From Fimbriimonadales bacterium (lineage in GTDB: Bacteria > Armatimonadota > Fimbriimonadia > Fimbriimonadales > ATM1), in the NCBI GenBank assembly GCA_025922995.1, contig JAICGT010000049.1, positions 1 to 7,747 on the forward strand: a stretch of DNA of 7,747 nucleotides. The letters run 5' to 3'. Positions 1 through 5,627 of the stretch are shown piece by piece. The notes beneath the pieces were generated by a model. The model did no database searches and was not told where the DNA came from. It saw only the letters and a list, made by a program, of their open reading frames with translations. A program made the position numbers and the translations under genes. Positions within the stretch are counted from its first letter, which is position 1. Every line of letters starts with the position of its first letter.

Positions 1-911
1 CGAAGCTTCTTCATCGCCCGCAGCTCGATCTGCCGAACACGCTCGCGGGTCACATTCAGCGCCGTGCCGACCTCTTCGAGGGTCCGCGGCAAGCCGTCAT
101 CGAGTCCAAAACGGAGGCGAACGACCTCGCGCTCACGAAGCGTCAGCTTCCCGAGAATCGCGTCGATCTCCTCGTTCTTGATCATCTCTTTCGTGACCTC
201 GGTCGGAGTCGGCATGTTGGTGTTCGGTACGAAGTCGCCGAGCGACGAGTTGTCCTTCTCACCCACGGGCTGCTCTAGCGAAAGCGGCTCGTTCGACACA
301 CGCAGCATCTCGCGAACGCGGTCGACCGTGAGGCCCACCTCTGCGGCGATCTCCTCTTCCGTGGCTTCACGCTGAAACTCCTGCTGGAGCCGGTTCGACG
401 TCTTCATCACCTTGTTGATCAACTCGGCGACATAAACAGGGATACGAATCGTGCGGCCCTGGTTGATGATGGCGCGCGCAATCGCTCGCCGAATCCACCA
501 CGTGGCGTAGGTCGAAAACCGGAAGCCCTTGCGCCAGTCGAACTTCTCGACGGCGCGGATCAACCCCAAGTTGCCTTCTTGGATCAGGTCGGCAAGCGGA
601 ATGCCTCGCGCGTTGTACTTCTTGGCGATACTGACCACCAATCGCAAGTTCGACTCGATCAGGATGCGCTTCGCGTGCGGGTCGCCGTTCTGTACCCTGC
701 GCGCGAGCGACACCTCCTGCTCGGGAGTGAGGAGCTGGGCGCGCCGCGTCTGGCGCATCCACATCTCCAACTCCTCGGAGTCGTCATGCTGCGGTGGGGC
801 TTGTTCTTCCTCTTCTTCGTCGGCTTCCTCTTCGGTTGCGTCTTCTACTTCGAGAAGTTCCTCGTCGAGTGGCTCCTCGGTTACAGAGGGCAAAACGGTA
901 TTCGTAGTCAT
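1..911 (-). CDS. rpoD: RNA polymerase primary sigma factor, RpoD/SigA type (C-terminus cut by window edge)
   Basis: This is a housekeeping sigma-70 factor, the RNA polymerase subunit that recognises -35/-10 promoters. Translating from the ATG at 911-909 gives 303 complete codons before the left edge. Residues 12-37 are a strongly acidic low-complexity stretch where region 1.1 would be. Region 1.2 follows (about 46-78), then the highly conserved region 2 (about 79-162), including the core-binding and -10 recognition segments with [31 protein letters not shown] and [13 protein letters not shown]. Region 3 covers about 165-240. Region 4 covers about 246-303, with the region 4.2 helix-turn-helix [20 protein letters not shown]. 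Probably only the last few tens of residues are missing. An in-frame TAA 21 bases upstream of the ATG, with no start codon between, supports this start. Strong region 2 and 4 similarity to primary sigmas, rather than ECF or sporulation sigmas, makes the family call secure. Primary as opposed to a close non-essential paralogue is an inference. Confidence 0.96.
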   Translation of the reverse strand, partial: MTTNTVLPSVTEEPLDEELLEVEDATEEEADEEEEEQAPPQHDDSEELEMWMRQTRRAQLLTPEQEVSLARRVQNGDPHAKRILIESNLRLVVSIAKKYNARGIPLADLIQEGNLGLIRAVEKFDWRKGFRFSTYATWWIRRAIARAIINQGRTIRIPVYVAELINKVMKTSNRLQQEFQREATEEEIAAEVGLTVDRVREMLRVSNEPLSLEQPVGEKDNSSLGDFVPNTNMPTPTEVTKEMIKNEEIDAILGKLTLREREVVRLRFGLDDGLPRTLEEVGTALNVTRERVRQIELRAMKKL

Positions 912-1046
912 TCGGTTATCCAGAATTCGTTATTCACCTTCGATCGCGTCACGTTTATTTGAACGCAATCAGGTCGGGCGCTCGTTCCCCCCGCTCTGCG
1001 GAAGCGGTATAGTCAATTTCGACTCGTAGTCATTAACACCTGCAAT

Positions 1047-1075
1047 ACAGTAACAAATCTCGCATACGTTGTCAA
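1047..1075 (-). promoter_or_regulatory. Candidate sigma-70 promoter P1 for the rpoD gene
   Basis: Read on the minus strand, an exact TTGACA (1075-1070) is followed by a 17-base spacer and TACTGT (1052-1047), which matches TATAAT at 3 of 6 positions including the first T-A and last T. Transcription would begin near 1040, leaving a 5' leader of about 130 bases before the ATG at 911. The leader contains a small hairpin (CCGCT at 991-995 pairing with AGCGG at 1003-1007). The perfect -35 and ideal spacing are seen directly; use as a promoter is inferred. Confidence 0.5.
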
Positions 1076-1090
1076 GGAAATCCACTCGAT

Positions 1091-1114
1091 ACTTTGTGAA
1101 TTATATCACAAAGT
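1091..1114. promoter_or_regulatory. Crp/Fnr-family-type operator: perfect 9-bp inverted repeat, TGTGA-N6-TCACA
   Basis: ACTTTGTGA (1091-1099) and TCACAAAGT (1106-1114) are exact reverse complements separated by six bases. The inner part is TGTGA-N6-TCACA, the established consensus architecture for Crp-type regulators. The centre (1102.5) lies about 62 bases upstream of the predicted P1 start near 1040, close to the -61.5 position at which Crp activates class I promoters. The site also contains a perfect extended -10 on the minus strand, so repression of a second promoter is equally possible. No regulator gene lies in this window. Confidence 0.6.
1100..1108 (-). promoter_or_regulatory. Candidate extended -10 promoter P2 inside the palindrome
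   Basis: On the minus strand, positions 1108-1100 read TGATATAAT, a perfect match to the extended -10 motif TGnTATAAT. No good -35 exists at 16-18 bases (CAGCCA at 17), which is typical for extended -10 promoters. Transcription would start near 1093 toward rpoD. The box lies wholly within the inverted repeat, so a bound regulator would occlude it. Promoter activity is inferred. Confidence 0.4.
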
Positions 1115-1278
1115 AGCGGTTTTGGCTGACTGTGATCGCGTTTCTTACCCTCTTTCGGACGTTCGATCCGCCTCAAACGTTCGTTCGCGAACCTAGTTGT
1201 GGTCAACGATTTCCTGAAAACACACGGTGCGCCTGCGGTGGGCGACTTCGTCGACACCAGGTGCGACAACTGCCTCGG

Positions 1279-1284
1279 TATAAT
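1279..1284 (+). promoter_or_regulatory. TATAAT -10 box, probable leaderless start of the DUF433-DUF5615 operon
   Basis: An exact TATAAT ends nine bases before the ATG at 1294. A transcript starting at the usual 6-9 bases after the box would begin at or within a few bases of the ATG, so the mRNA would be leaderless. This agrees with the absence of a Shine-Dalgarno sequence. TCGACA at 1251-1256 resembles a -35, but the 22-base spacing is too long. Placement is seen in the sequence; leaderless translation is inferred. Confidence 0.5.
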
Positions 1285-1293
1285 TCTTGCCCT

Positions 1294-1524
1294 ATGTCAA
1301 TCACGGATCGCATCGTTTCGGACAATTCAGTCTGCGGTGGAAAACCGGTGATTAGTGGGACCCGGATCATGGTCCGGAACATTCTCAGCATGCTGAAGGG
1401 CGGTTATACGGTGGGGCGAGTCCTCGAGGAGTTCCCGGAGCTAACGAAGGAAGACGTCGAGGCTGCAATCGACTACGCAACGGAGCTCGTTGACGAAGTA
1501 CGAGTGTTCCCCCGTGCAGGGTGA
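1294..1524 (+). CDS. DUF433 family protein, putative antitoxin (VapB-like)
   Basis: A 76-residue protein of the DUF433 family, small helix-turn-helix proteins usually encoded just before a DUF5615 PIN-like protein and regarded as antitoxins. The family signature GGKPVISGTRIMV is at residues 15-27, followed by the helical part with FPELTKEDVEAAIDYA at 47-62, which suggests a DNA-binding fold. The reading frame is open back to 1132, but the ATG at 1294 is preferred. It gives the normal family length, begins the conserved sequence at once and sits right behind a TATAAT box. The extra 54 residues have no family character. The downstream gene starts inside its 3' end, so the two are probably translationally coupled. 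In analogous modules the antitoxin autoregulates its promoter; no operator is evident here. Family call is strong; antitoxin activity is inferred. Confidence 0.9.
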   Translation: MSITDRIVSDNSVCGGKPVISGTRIMVRNILSMLKGGYTVGRVLEEFPELTKEDVEAAIDYATELVDEVRVFPRAG

Positions 1525-1891
1525 AGCTTTACGCTTACTACTGGACCAAAACGTCCCCCGTGCTGTCGCGGCCTGGTTGATACAGCTTGTCGGTCCAACA
1601 TGCGACGTGTACCATGTGATGGACGTTGGACTCGGCGGGGCGTCGGACCTCGATGTGTTCAACTGGGCTCAAACGCGGTCCGCTATGATCATTACGTATG
1701 ATGAGGACTTCGCTGACCAGCGTTCCTTTCCGGTGGGCTCGCACGCTGGAATCATACGGCTTCGCGTTGAGCCAACGACGACCGAGATAACCTGCTTGAC
1801 ACTCGAACGGCTGTTCAACGAGTTTGAACCGTTATCGCTTTCTCGAAAGCTAGTGATCGTAGATGCGCACCGCGTCCGCATCATTGGCTAG
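1514..1891 (+). CDS. DUF5615 PIN-like protein, putative toxin (VapC-like RNase)
   Basis: A 125-residue protein of the DUF5615 family, which has a PIN-like nuclease fold. Acidic residues expected for metal binding are present: Asp11 in LLLDQNVP near the N-terminus, and Asp63/Glu64/Asp65 in the typical IITYDEDFAD segment. The C-terminal strand LVIVDAHRVRI matches the usual family ending. I chose the GTG at 1514, which places the conserved LLLDQN just after the start and overlaps the DUF433 stop by 11 bases. A TTG at 1490 would add eight non-conserved residues. No good Shine-Dalgarno sequence precedes either, which fits coupling to DUF433 translation. The presumed role is an RNA-cleaving toxin neutralised by the upstream protein, known by family analogy only. 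The catalytic core looks intact, so the module is not obviously dead. It converges with the desulfurase gene, leaving 38 bases without a clear terminator. Confidence 0.87.
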   Translation: MQGEALRLLLDQNVPRAVAAWLIQLVGPTCDVYHVMDVGLGGASDLDVFNWAQTRSAMIITYDEDFADQRSFPVGSHAGIIRLRVEPTTTEITCLTLERLFNEFEPLSLSRKLVIVDAHRVRIIG

Positions 1892-1929
1892 GGGCACCGT
1901 ACGCCGTCTGGGTGGCAATCTGTCGACGC

Positions 1930-3060
1930 CTACACGTTAGCGTAGCCCGCTAGCGACCGCACGTCCTCCACCGCCGCCACCAGGGACGACACCAAGTAGT
2001 CGACCTCTTCCTCGGTCGTAAACCGCGAAAGGCTCAGCCGAACAGTCCCGCGCAGCCAGTCCTGCTCCAGGCCGATTGCGTTCAAGATCGGACTCCCGAG
2101 CCCCCTTCCCGACGAGCACGCCGATCCCGCGGTGCAGCAAATCCCGCGAGCGTCGAGGTTGATCAGAATCGACTCGCCCTCCGTCCGATAAAAGCTCAGG
2201 CTGGCAATATGCGGCGCCCCGTTCTCCTGGCCGTTCACCTTGACATCCTTCACCTTCGACGTCACGCCCTCGATCAGGCGGGTACGAAGGTCACGCATCC
2301 TCGCCGACTCCGTCGCGCCCTCCCGCCGGATAATGTCCGCAGCCGCGCCCATACCCACGATCAGCGGCACGTTGTGAGTGCCCGCGCGTCGCTGGGATTC
2401 GTGCGTCCCCCCGCACATGAAGGGCTTCAGCGGACTGCCGCCCCGCGCCCAAAGAACGCCGATGCCTTTCGGCGCATGAAATTTATGTCCCGATAACGTC
2501 GCATAATCGATCGGACGGGTACTTAAGTTCAACTCGGTCTTTCCGACGCCTTGCGTGATATCGCTATGAAAATGCGCGCCGGCGTCGTGCGCCATCGCGC
2601 CGAGCTTATCGATGTCCTGCACCGACCCGATCTCGTTGTTCACGCTCATGACGCTGACAAGCTCCGGCTTGACACGCGAAAGAGCTTCCGCGTAGGCATC
2701 TTCGCGTATCGTCCCTTCTTCGTCGACCGGAATCGCCTCGGCCCGATCCGTCCCCTCCGCGAGATTCCGCACCGACGGATGCTCGATCGCCGAGTACAGC
2801 AACCTGCCGCAAAACGTGCCGAGAACCGTGTTGTTCGCTTCAGTGGCGCACGAAGTGAAGATGACCTCCGAAGGGTCTTCAGCGCCAAGCAATTCGGCAA
2901 CCTGCTCTCGCGCTCTCTCGACCGCAGCCCGCGCTTCTTGCGCGCAAGAGTGCAGCGCGCTCGGATTTGAGTAGTTCTCGCAGAAGAACGGAAGCATCGC
3001 ATCCAACACGCGAGGGTCGACCTTCGTCGACGCGGCATTGTCGAAATACGCTATCGACAC
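1930..3060 (-). CDS. Cysteine desulfurase, NifS/IscS class (PLP-dependent)
   Basis: A class V aminotransferase-fold enzyme that takes sulfur from L-cysteine as an enzyme-bound persulfide, releasing alanine and supplying sulfur for Fe-S clusters or tRNA thiolation in the cytoplasm. From the GTG at 3060 it is 376 residues. Visible motifs in order are YFDNAAST (5-12), CATEANNT (71-78), VNNEIG (140-145), the PLP-contacting HSDITQ segment (Asp167, Gln170), the Schiff-base lysine in SGHK (Lys193) and the mobile-loop catalytic cysteine in TAGSACSSG (Cys315). The GTG start is supported by GGGGGAG seven bases upstream and by overlap with the MarR stop. A longer frame from 3153 would lie within the MarR gene and adds an Arg-rich non-family extension. 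The GSACSSG loop places it in the NifS/IscS class rather than SufS. Which pathway it feeds cannot be told, as no iscU, suf or tRNA-thiolation gene is adjacent. Confidence 0.94.
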   Translation of the reverse strand: MSIAYFDNAASTKVDPRVLDAMLPFFCENYSNPSALHSCAQEARAAVERAREQVAELLGAEDPSEVIFTSCATEANNTVLGTFCGRLLYSAIEHPSVRNLAEGTDRAEAIPVDEEGTIREDAYAEALSRVKPELVSVMSVNNEIGSVQDIDKLGAMAHDAGAHFHSDITQGVGKTELNLSTRPIDYATLSGHKFHAPKGIGVLWARGGSPLKPFMCGGTHESQRRAGTHNVPLIVGMGAAADIIRREGATESARMRDLRTRLIEGVTSKVKDVKVNGQENGAPHIASLSFYRTEGESILINLDARGICCTAGSACSSGRGLGSPILNAIGLEQDWLRGTVRLSLSRFTTEEEVDYLVSSLVAAVEDVRSLAGYANV

Positions 3061-3590
3061 TCGTAGTCTCCCCCGACATGGTGCAACGAGCAGTCGCTGA
3101 GGCCGAGCGGGCCGCAACTTAGGCACAAGTCCTTCGGATCGGCAAGCCCGCACCTGCCGGCAGCGGTAATAAAGTTGTCCAACGCGGAAAGGAAGTGTGA
3201 TCGCTCGTCGTCGGTCATCGCCGCCATAATCTCCGCGATACGCTTGCCGCGTTCCTCTCGAACCTGCTCGACCAACTTCTCGCCGGACGGCGTCAGGATC
3301 AGCCTCACGATCCGCTTGTCCGCCTGCATCCCTTTCTTCTTCACCATCCCCTTGCGGGTCAGCCTGGAGATCATGTTCGTCGTGCTGGGATAGCTGATCC
3401 GCAAGCCGTGTGCGAGGTCGCCGACCGAGGTGTACGGATGGCCCTGAACGTACCGCAGCGCCTCGTATTGCGCGTAGGTCACCTGTGCCGATGTAAGCGC
3501 CTCGACGATTCTCTCGCTTAGGGAAAATCGGATCAATTGCGCGAACACATCGCTGAGAACGCTCGCTTTGGAAGGGCTCTCGAGCACCAT
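3051..3590 (-). CDS. MarR-family transcriptional regulator with a five-cysteine C-terminal tail
   Basis: A 179-residue winged helix-turn-helix regulator. Residues about 10-140 are a normal MarR domain: helical dimerisation arms at both ends, recognition region TSVGDLAHGLRISYPSTTNM (54-73) and a wing with KGMQADKRIVRLILT (86-100), which carries the DxR motif of the family. Typical MarR proteins are about 140-150 residues. This one continues with a tail having cysteines at 147, 156, 159, 167 and 178 (C-x8-C-x2-C-x7-C-x10-C) and two histidines at 170-171, able in principle to bind a metal or Fe-S cluster or form disulfides. It overlaps the cysteine desulfurase start by 10 bases and shares its operon, so sulfur or Fe-S sensing is a reasonable hypothesis, analogous in logic to IscR or SufR but from a different family. 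The ATG at 3590 follows a -10-like TATGAT. The DNA-binding family is clear; ligand and targets are unknown. Confidence 0.92.
   Translation of the reverse strand: MVLESPSKASVLSDVFAQLIRFSLSERIVEALTSAQVTYAQYEALRYVQGHPYTSVGDLAHGLRISYPSTTNMISRLTRKGMVKKKGMQADKRIVRLILTPSGEKLVEQVREERGKRIAEIMAAMTDDERSHFLSALDNFITAAGRCGLADPKDLCLSCGPLGLSDCSLHHVGGDYECR
3068..3074 (-). promoter_or_regulatory. Strong ribosome binding site deciding the desulfurase start
   Basis: On the minus strand GGGGGAG ends seven bases before the GTG at 3060. It lies inside the last codons of the MarR gene and favours 3060 over the longer in-frame start at 3153. Confidence 0.75.
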
Positions 3591-3607
3591 AGGATTAGTT
3601 TATCATA
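3590..3607. promoter_or_regulatory. Possible MarR operator overlapping the -10 box and start codon
   Basis: An imperfect 18-bp palindrome of half-sites TAnGATnA / TnATCnTA, in which six of nine base pairs match. On the minus strand it contains TATGAT (3607-3602), a -10-like hexamer 11 bases upstream of the MarR ATG. Size and position suit autorepression by a MarR dimer. There is no convincing -35. The symmetry is seen; binding is a guess. Confidence 0.3.
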
Positions 3608-3673
3608 GATGCCGGCCATCACTACGACTCGCCGTCCGCAGGACTCGCGGCCTTTCGGCTCGAATCTAAAGCT

Positions 3674-4189
3674 ATGGCTCAGCAACAGCAGTGCCCCAGG
3701 TGTGGGGAACTCCTCGCTTCCGAAGTTCGGTTTTGCACCCGATGTGGCGTCGATATCTATGCGGCGCGCGCCGGCGCCCCGGGTACCGGCCCCACGGGCA
3801 GCCCTTACGAAAGGTCGTCGAACGAGAGCTTTTCGCGACCCGGCGGCGTGACGCCACCGAAAAATTATTTGGTCGAGGCGATTATCTCTACAGTTTGCTG
3901 TTGCACACCGTTTGGCATCGCGGCGATCGTTTTTGCCGCCAAGGTGGACGGGCTCGCAAGTCGGGGCGATTTTCACGGAGCTGCAGACGCAGGCAACAAA
4001 GCGAAGATGTTTGCAATTATCGCGCTTGTGGCGGGCATTGCTTGGTACGGTTTCATTTTTACCGTCTACACGCCTGTGTTCATGCGCGAGTTTCAAAAGG
4101 AGTTGGAAAAGCAGCGGATGGAAAAAGCCACGCCGAATCCGACAACCCCCGAAATCACAATGCCTGAACTCATGATCGTCCCAAGGTAG
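3674..4189 (+). CDS. Zinc-ribbon and CD225/dispanin-domain membrane protein
   Basis: A 171-residue protein of three parts. Residues 7-24 hold a zinc ribbon (Cys7-x2-Cys10, Cys21-x2-Cys24) followed by a Gly/Pro/Ser-rich linker. Residues about 61-135 resemble the CD225/dispanin family: PPKNYLVEAIISTVCCCTPFG leads into a first membrane helix (about 66-89), then the conserved loop with AAKVDGLASRGDFHGAADAGNKAK, then a second membrane helix (about 112-134). A charged, Pro/Thr-containing tail follows (136-171). Eukaryotic CD225 proteins include the IFITM antiviral factors. Bacterial members are common and mostly uncharacterised, so no function is assigned. The N-terminal ribbon probably lies in the cytoplasm. 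The ATG at 3674 is the only sensible start, though no clear Shine-Dalgarno sequence precedes it. It diverges from the MarR gene and lies 40 bases upstream of the next membrane protein, with which it may be cotranscribed. Confidence 0.85.
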   Translation: MAQQQQCPRCGELLASEVRFCTRCGVDIYAARAGAPGTGPTGSPYERSSNESFSRPGGVTPPKNYLVEAIISTVCCCTPFGIAAIVFAAKVDGLASRGDFHGAADAGNKAKMFAIIALVAGIAWYGFIFTVYTPVFMREFQKELEKQRMEKATPNPTTPEITMPELMIVPR

Positions 4190-4229
4190 CAAGCATCCAC
4201 CCACGCCAAAGTCCGATAAACTGTTCCAG

Positions 4230-5417
4230 GTGAAGAGGCGGCTGTTTTGGATCGGTGGGACGATCTTCGGACTTGCGATTCTGCTCGGGCTCGCACTTTG
4301 GGCTGTCAAACTGAGCCTCGATCGGCGTTTTGAAGAACTAAGCGAAAAAGCCGTGTCCTTGGGCATGAACCTAACTCTGTCCGAACGACCGTCGAACCCG
4401 GAAGCTGAACGCCTGCGATCCGCTATCGATGCTTTCTACCAAGAGTCGTTGCCCTCACCCCTAGAAACCAGCGACTACTATTCGGAGAGTCCGGAAGACC
4501 TTCGGTTGCTCAGCAAGCACATCGCCCCGATCCTTCCCGAGGTGTTTGCGTTTAGTAATTGTAAGACTTTTGGTGCAAGTGACTGGGGGAACTTATACCT
4601 CGAGGGAATAAAATGCGCTGAGTTCCTGTTGGTTGAAGGCAATAGCGCGATAGTTGGCGGAGATGTTTCGAGAGTGGTTCAGGCTGGATCAGCCATCCGC
4701 AGAATCGCACACCTTCATCCCTCGGATGGAGTGTCTGGCGCTGCGACTCTTGTGCTGGCTGTACATATCTATGCCGACTTGCTTCAAAGAGGCGCATACG
4801 TAGCAAGGACAGATGCGGAATTGCAATCAATCGTCGACGAAGTGAACCGATGGAAAATAGTCGATTTCAAGAAGACTGCTACAAATCTAATCGCAGAAGA
4901 GTTCTTTATTATTGACCAAGTGGCAAACACTCCAATAAATGCGACAAACCCGTTTGAATACGCGAGCGAAATGGCTCTGCGAACAGAGGCGGGCGTTTTG
5001 AAGAGGAAGACTTCCGCTCTCCGCGCAGGTATCGCTATTTACCCGCAATGGTCAGACGACGCGAAGGTCTGGGCAGCCATCGGCCGGAAAGATATCGCCG
5101 GTGCTGATGTTGTTTGGTCGGCAGAATTTCTCAAGTTGACCGAGTTGGAATTGCGGCGTAAGTTCGCATCGCTTTGGGCGACACTGCATTTGCGGCGAAG
5201 GCAAATGCAGGGCGGTCCTATGCCCTCGATCAAGGATCTTGAGGCTCTAGGTGTAGAGGTGCGAGACCCAATCACCGGCAACATGTATGAGTGGCGCGGA
5301 ATCGACGGGAAAAAACGGCTCTACGGTAAGTTTTGGACATATGGAGATCGTTTAGCCGAAGAGTTCCTGCTCGCATCGGACGGCGAACGCGAGCGCTCGC
5401 GAAAAAGCGGTAAATGA
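4230..5417 (+). CDS. Unrecognised membrane-anchored protein with a DPxTG C-terminal motif
   Basis: A 395-residue protein I cannot assign to a named family. After two Lys/Arg-rich residues comes one hydrophobic helix (about 6-27), most likely a signal anchor placing the rest outside the cytoplasmic membrane. Residues about 30-310 are mixed-charge, predicted mostly helical, without recognisable catalytic motifs. Near the end, an Arg/Leu-rich helix (LELRRKFASLWATLHLRRR) is followed by PSIKDLEALGVEVRDPITGN and a short aromatic strand region. This resembles the C-terminus of many large-genome hypothetical proteins carrying a DPFTG-like motif, where a helix precedes a pseudopilin-like DPxTG loop; that likeness is from memory. 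The start is a GTG at 4230. It lacks a Shine-Dalgarno sequence but has GATAAA nine bases upstream, so it may have its own leaderless start as well as reading through from the gene 40 bases before. Codons and open length support a real gene. Confidence 0.8.
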   Translation: MKRRLFWIGGTIFGLAILLGLALWAVKLSLDRRFEELSEKAVSLGMNLTLSERPSNPEAERLRSAIDAFYQESLPSPLETSDYYSESPEDLRLLSKHIAPILPEVFAFSNCKTFGASDWGNLYLEGIKCAEFLLVEGNSAIVGGDVSRVVQAGSAIRRIAHLHPSDGVSGAATLVLAVHIYADLLQRGAYVARTDAELQSIVDEVNRWKIVDFKKTATNLIAEEFFIIDQVANTPINATNPFEYASEMALRTEAGVLKRKTSALRAGIAIYPQWSDDAKVWAAIGRKDIAGADVVWSAEFLKLTELELRRKFASLWATLHLRRRQMQGGPMPSIKDLEALGVEVRDPITGNMYEWRGIDGKKRLYGKFWTYGDRLAEEFLLASDGERERSRKSGK

Positions 5418-5441
5418 GCATTCTAAAAACCATCAGCGAAG

Positions 5442-5472
5442 GCGTAATTTCGGCTTCCAGCCGATTCCCCGG
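5442..5472. repeat. REP-like hairpin repeat, copy 1
   Basis: The core CGGCTTCCAGCCGAT (5451-5465) forms a 6-bp stem, TCGGCT/AGCCGA, with a three-base TCC loop. It is followed by TCCCCGG. The 24 bases at 5442-5465 are identical to copy 2 at 6591-6614, in the same orientation, so the two copies bracket the PEP-CTERM gene. There is no T-run, so it is not a standard terminator. Confidence 0.8.
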
Positions 5473-5614
5473 TCGCTGTCGGATGTCGATCCTCTTGGGC
5501 AACGGATAGTCGGGCAACCGTGGCTGGCTGCCCATGTTCCTTCGATTTCGAAAAGGTCACGCCTGATGGCAACCAAAGTGCGTACGCTGCGTCTTAAGAA
5601 CTGTACTGTTGTAT

Positions 5615-5626
5615 GAGGAGAAGGAG
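5615..5626 (+). promoter_or_regulatory. Double ribosome binding site of the PEP-CTERM gene
   Basis: GAGGAG (5615-5620) lies seven bases before the ATG at 5628, and AAGGAG (5621-5626) lies seven bases before the ATG at 5634. Both ATGs are in frame, so the sequence cannot decide between them. An earlier in-frame ATG at 5613 overlaps this site and is unlikely. Confidence 0.75.
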
Positions 5627-5627
5627 A

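Larger units (their letters stand above)
912..1293. other. Intergenic regulatory region between rpoD and the DUF433 gene
   Basis: This divergent intergenic region of 382 bases carries no convincing gene. It holds the rpoD promoter candidates, the Crp-like palindrome and the DUF433 promoter, all listed separately. Open frames here (for example the upstream extension of the DUF433 frame from 1132) look like chance: Arg/Cys/Pro-rich with no family resemblance. A perfect 10-bp palindrome, GTTCGCGAAC, lies at 1183-1192 without an obvious partner. Confidence 0.6.
5418..5627. other. Intergenic region with the first hairpin-repeat copy
   Basis: About 210 bases without a gene. They hold repeat copy 1 (listed separately), a short direct repeat GGGCAAC (5498-5504 and 5512-5518), a possible weak hairpin (GGGCA 5512-5516 with TGCCC 5529-5533, long loop) and the ribosome binding site of the next gene. 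No strong promoter was recognised; TACTGT at 5604-5609 is too close to the start to combine with the ribosome binding site. Confidence 0.5.

Noticed and set aside
991..1007. Riboswitch in the rpoD leader
   Set aside because: Only a 5-bp hairpin with a 7-base loop is visible; no known riboswitch features.
529..1029. Long plus-strand open frames opposite the sigma gene
   Set aside because: Ser-rich antisense translation of the conserved acidic sigma sequence; no independent support.
1183..1192. GTTCGCGAAC palindrome as an SOS (LexA) box
   Set aside because: Spacing and orientation match neither the GAAC-N4-GTTC nor the GTTC-N7-GTTC type, and neighbouring genes are not SOS genes.
1132..1293. 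54-codon upstream extension of the DUF433 reading frame
   Set aside because: Composition is Arg/Cys/Pro-rich, there is no family resemblance, and the TATAAT box lies inside it just before the ATG that gives the normal family length.
3061..3153. N-terminal extension of the desulfurase frame to 3153
   Set aside because: It lies inside the MarR gene, and a strong ribosome site marks the GTG at 3060.
3533..4366. 277-codon minus-strand open frame spanning the MarR start and CD225 gene
   Set aside because: Overlaps two recognisable genes in other frames and shows no domain.
5442..5472. Rho-independent terminator after the 395-residue protein gene
   Set aside because: The hairpin has no following T-run and the same sequence recurs at 6591 and 6699, so it is better called a repeat.
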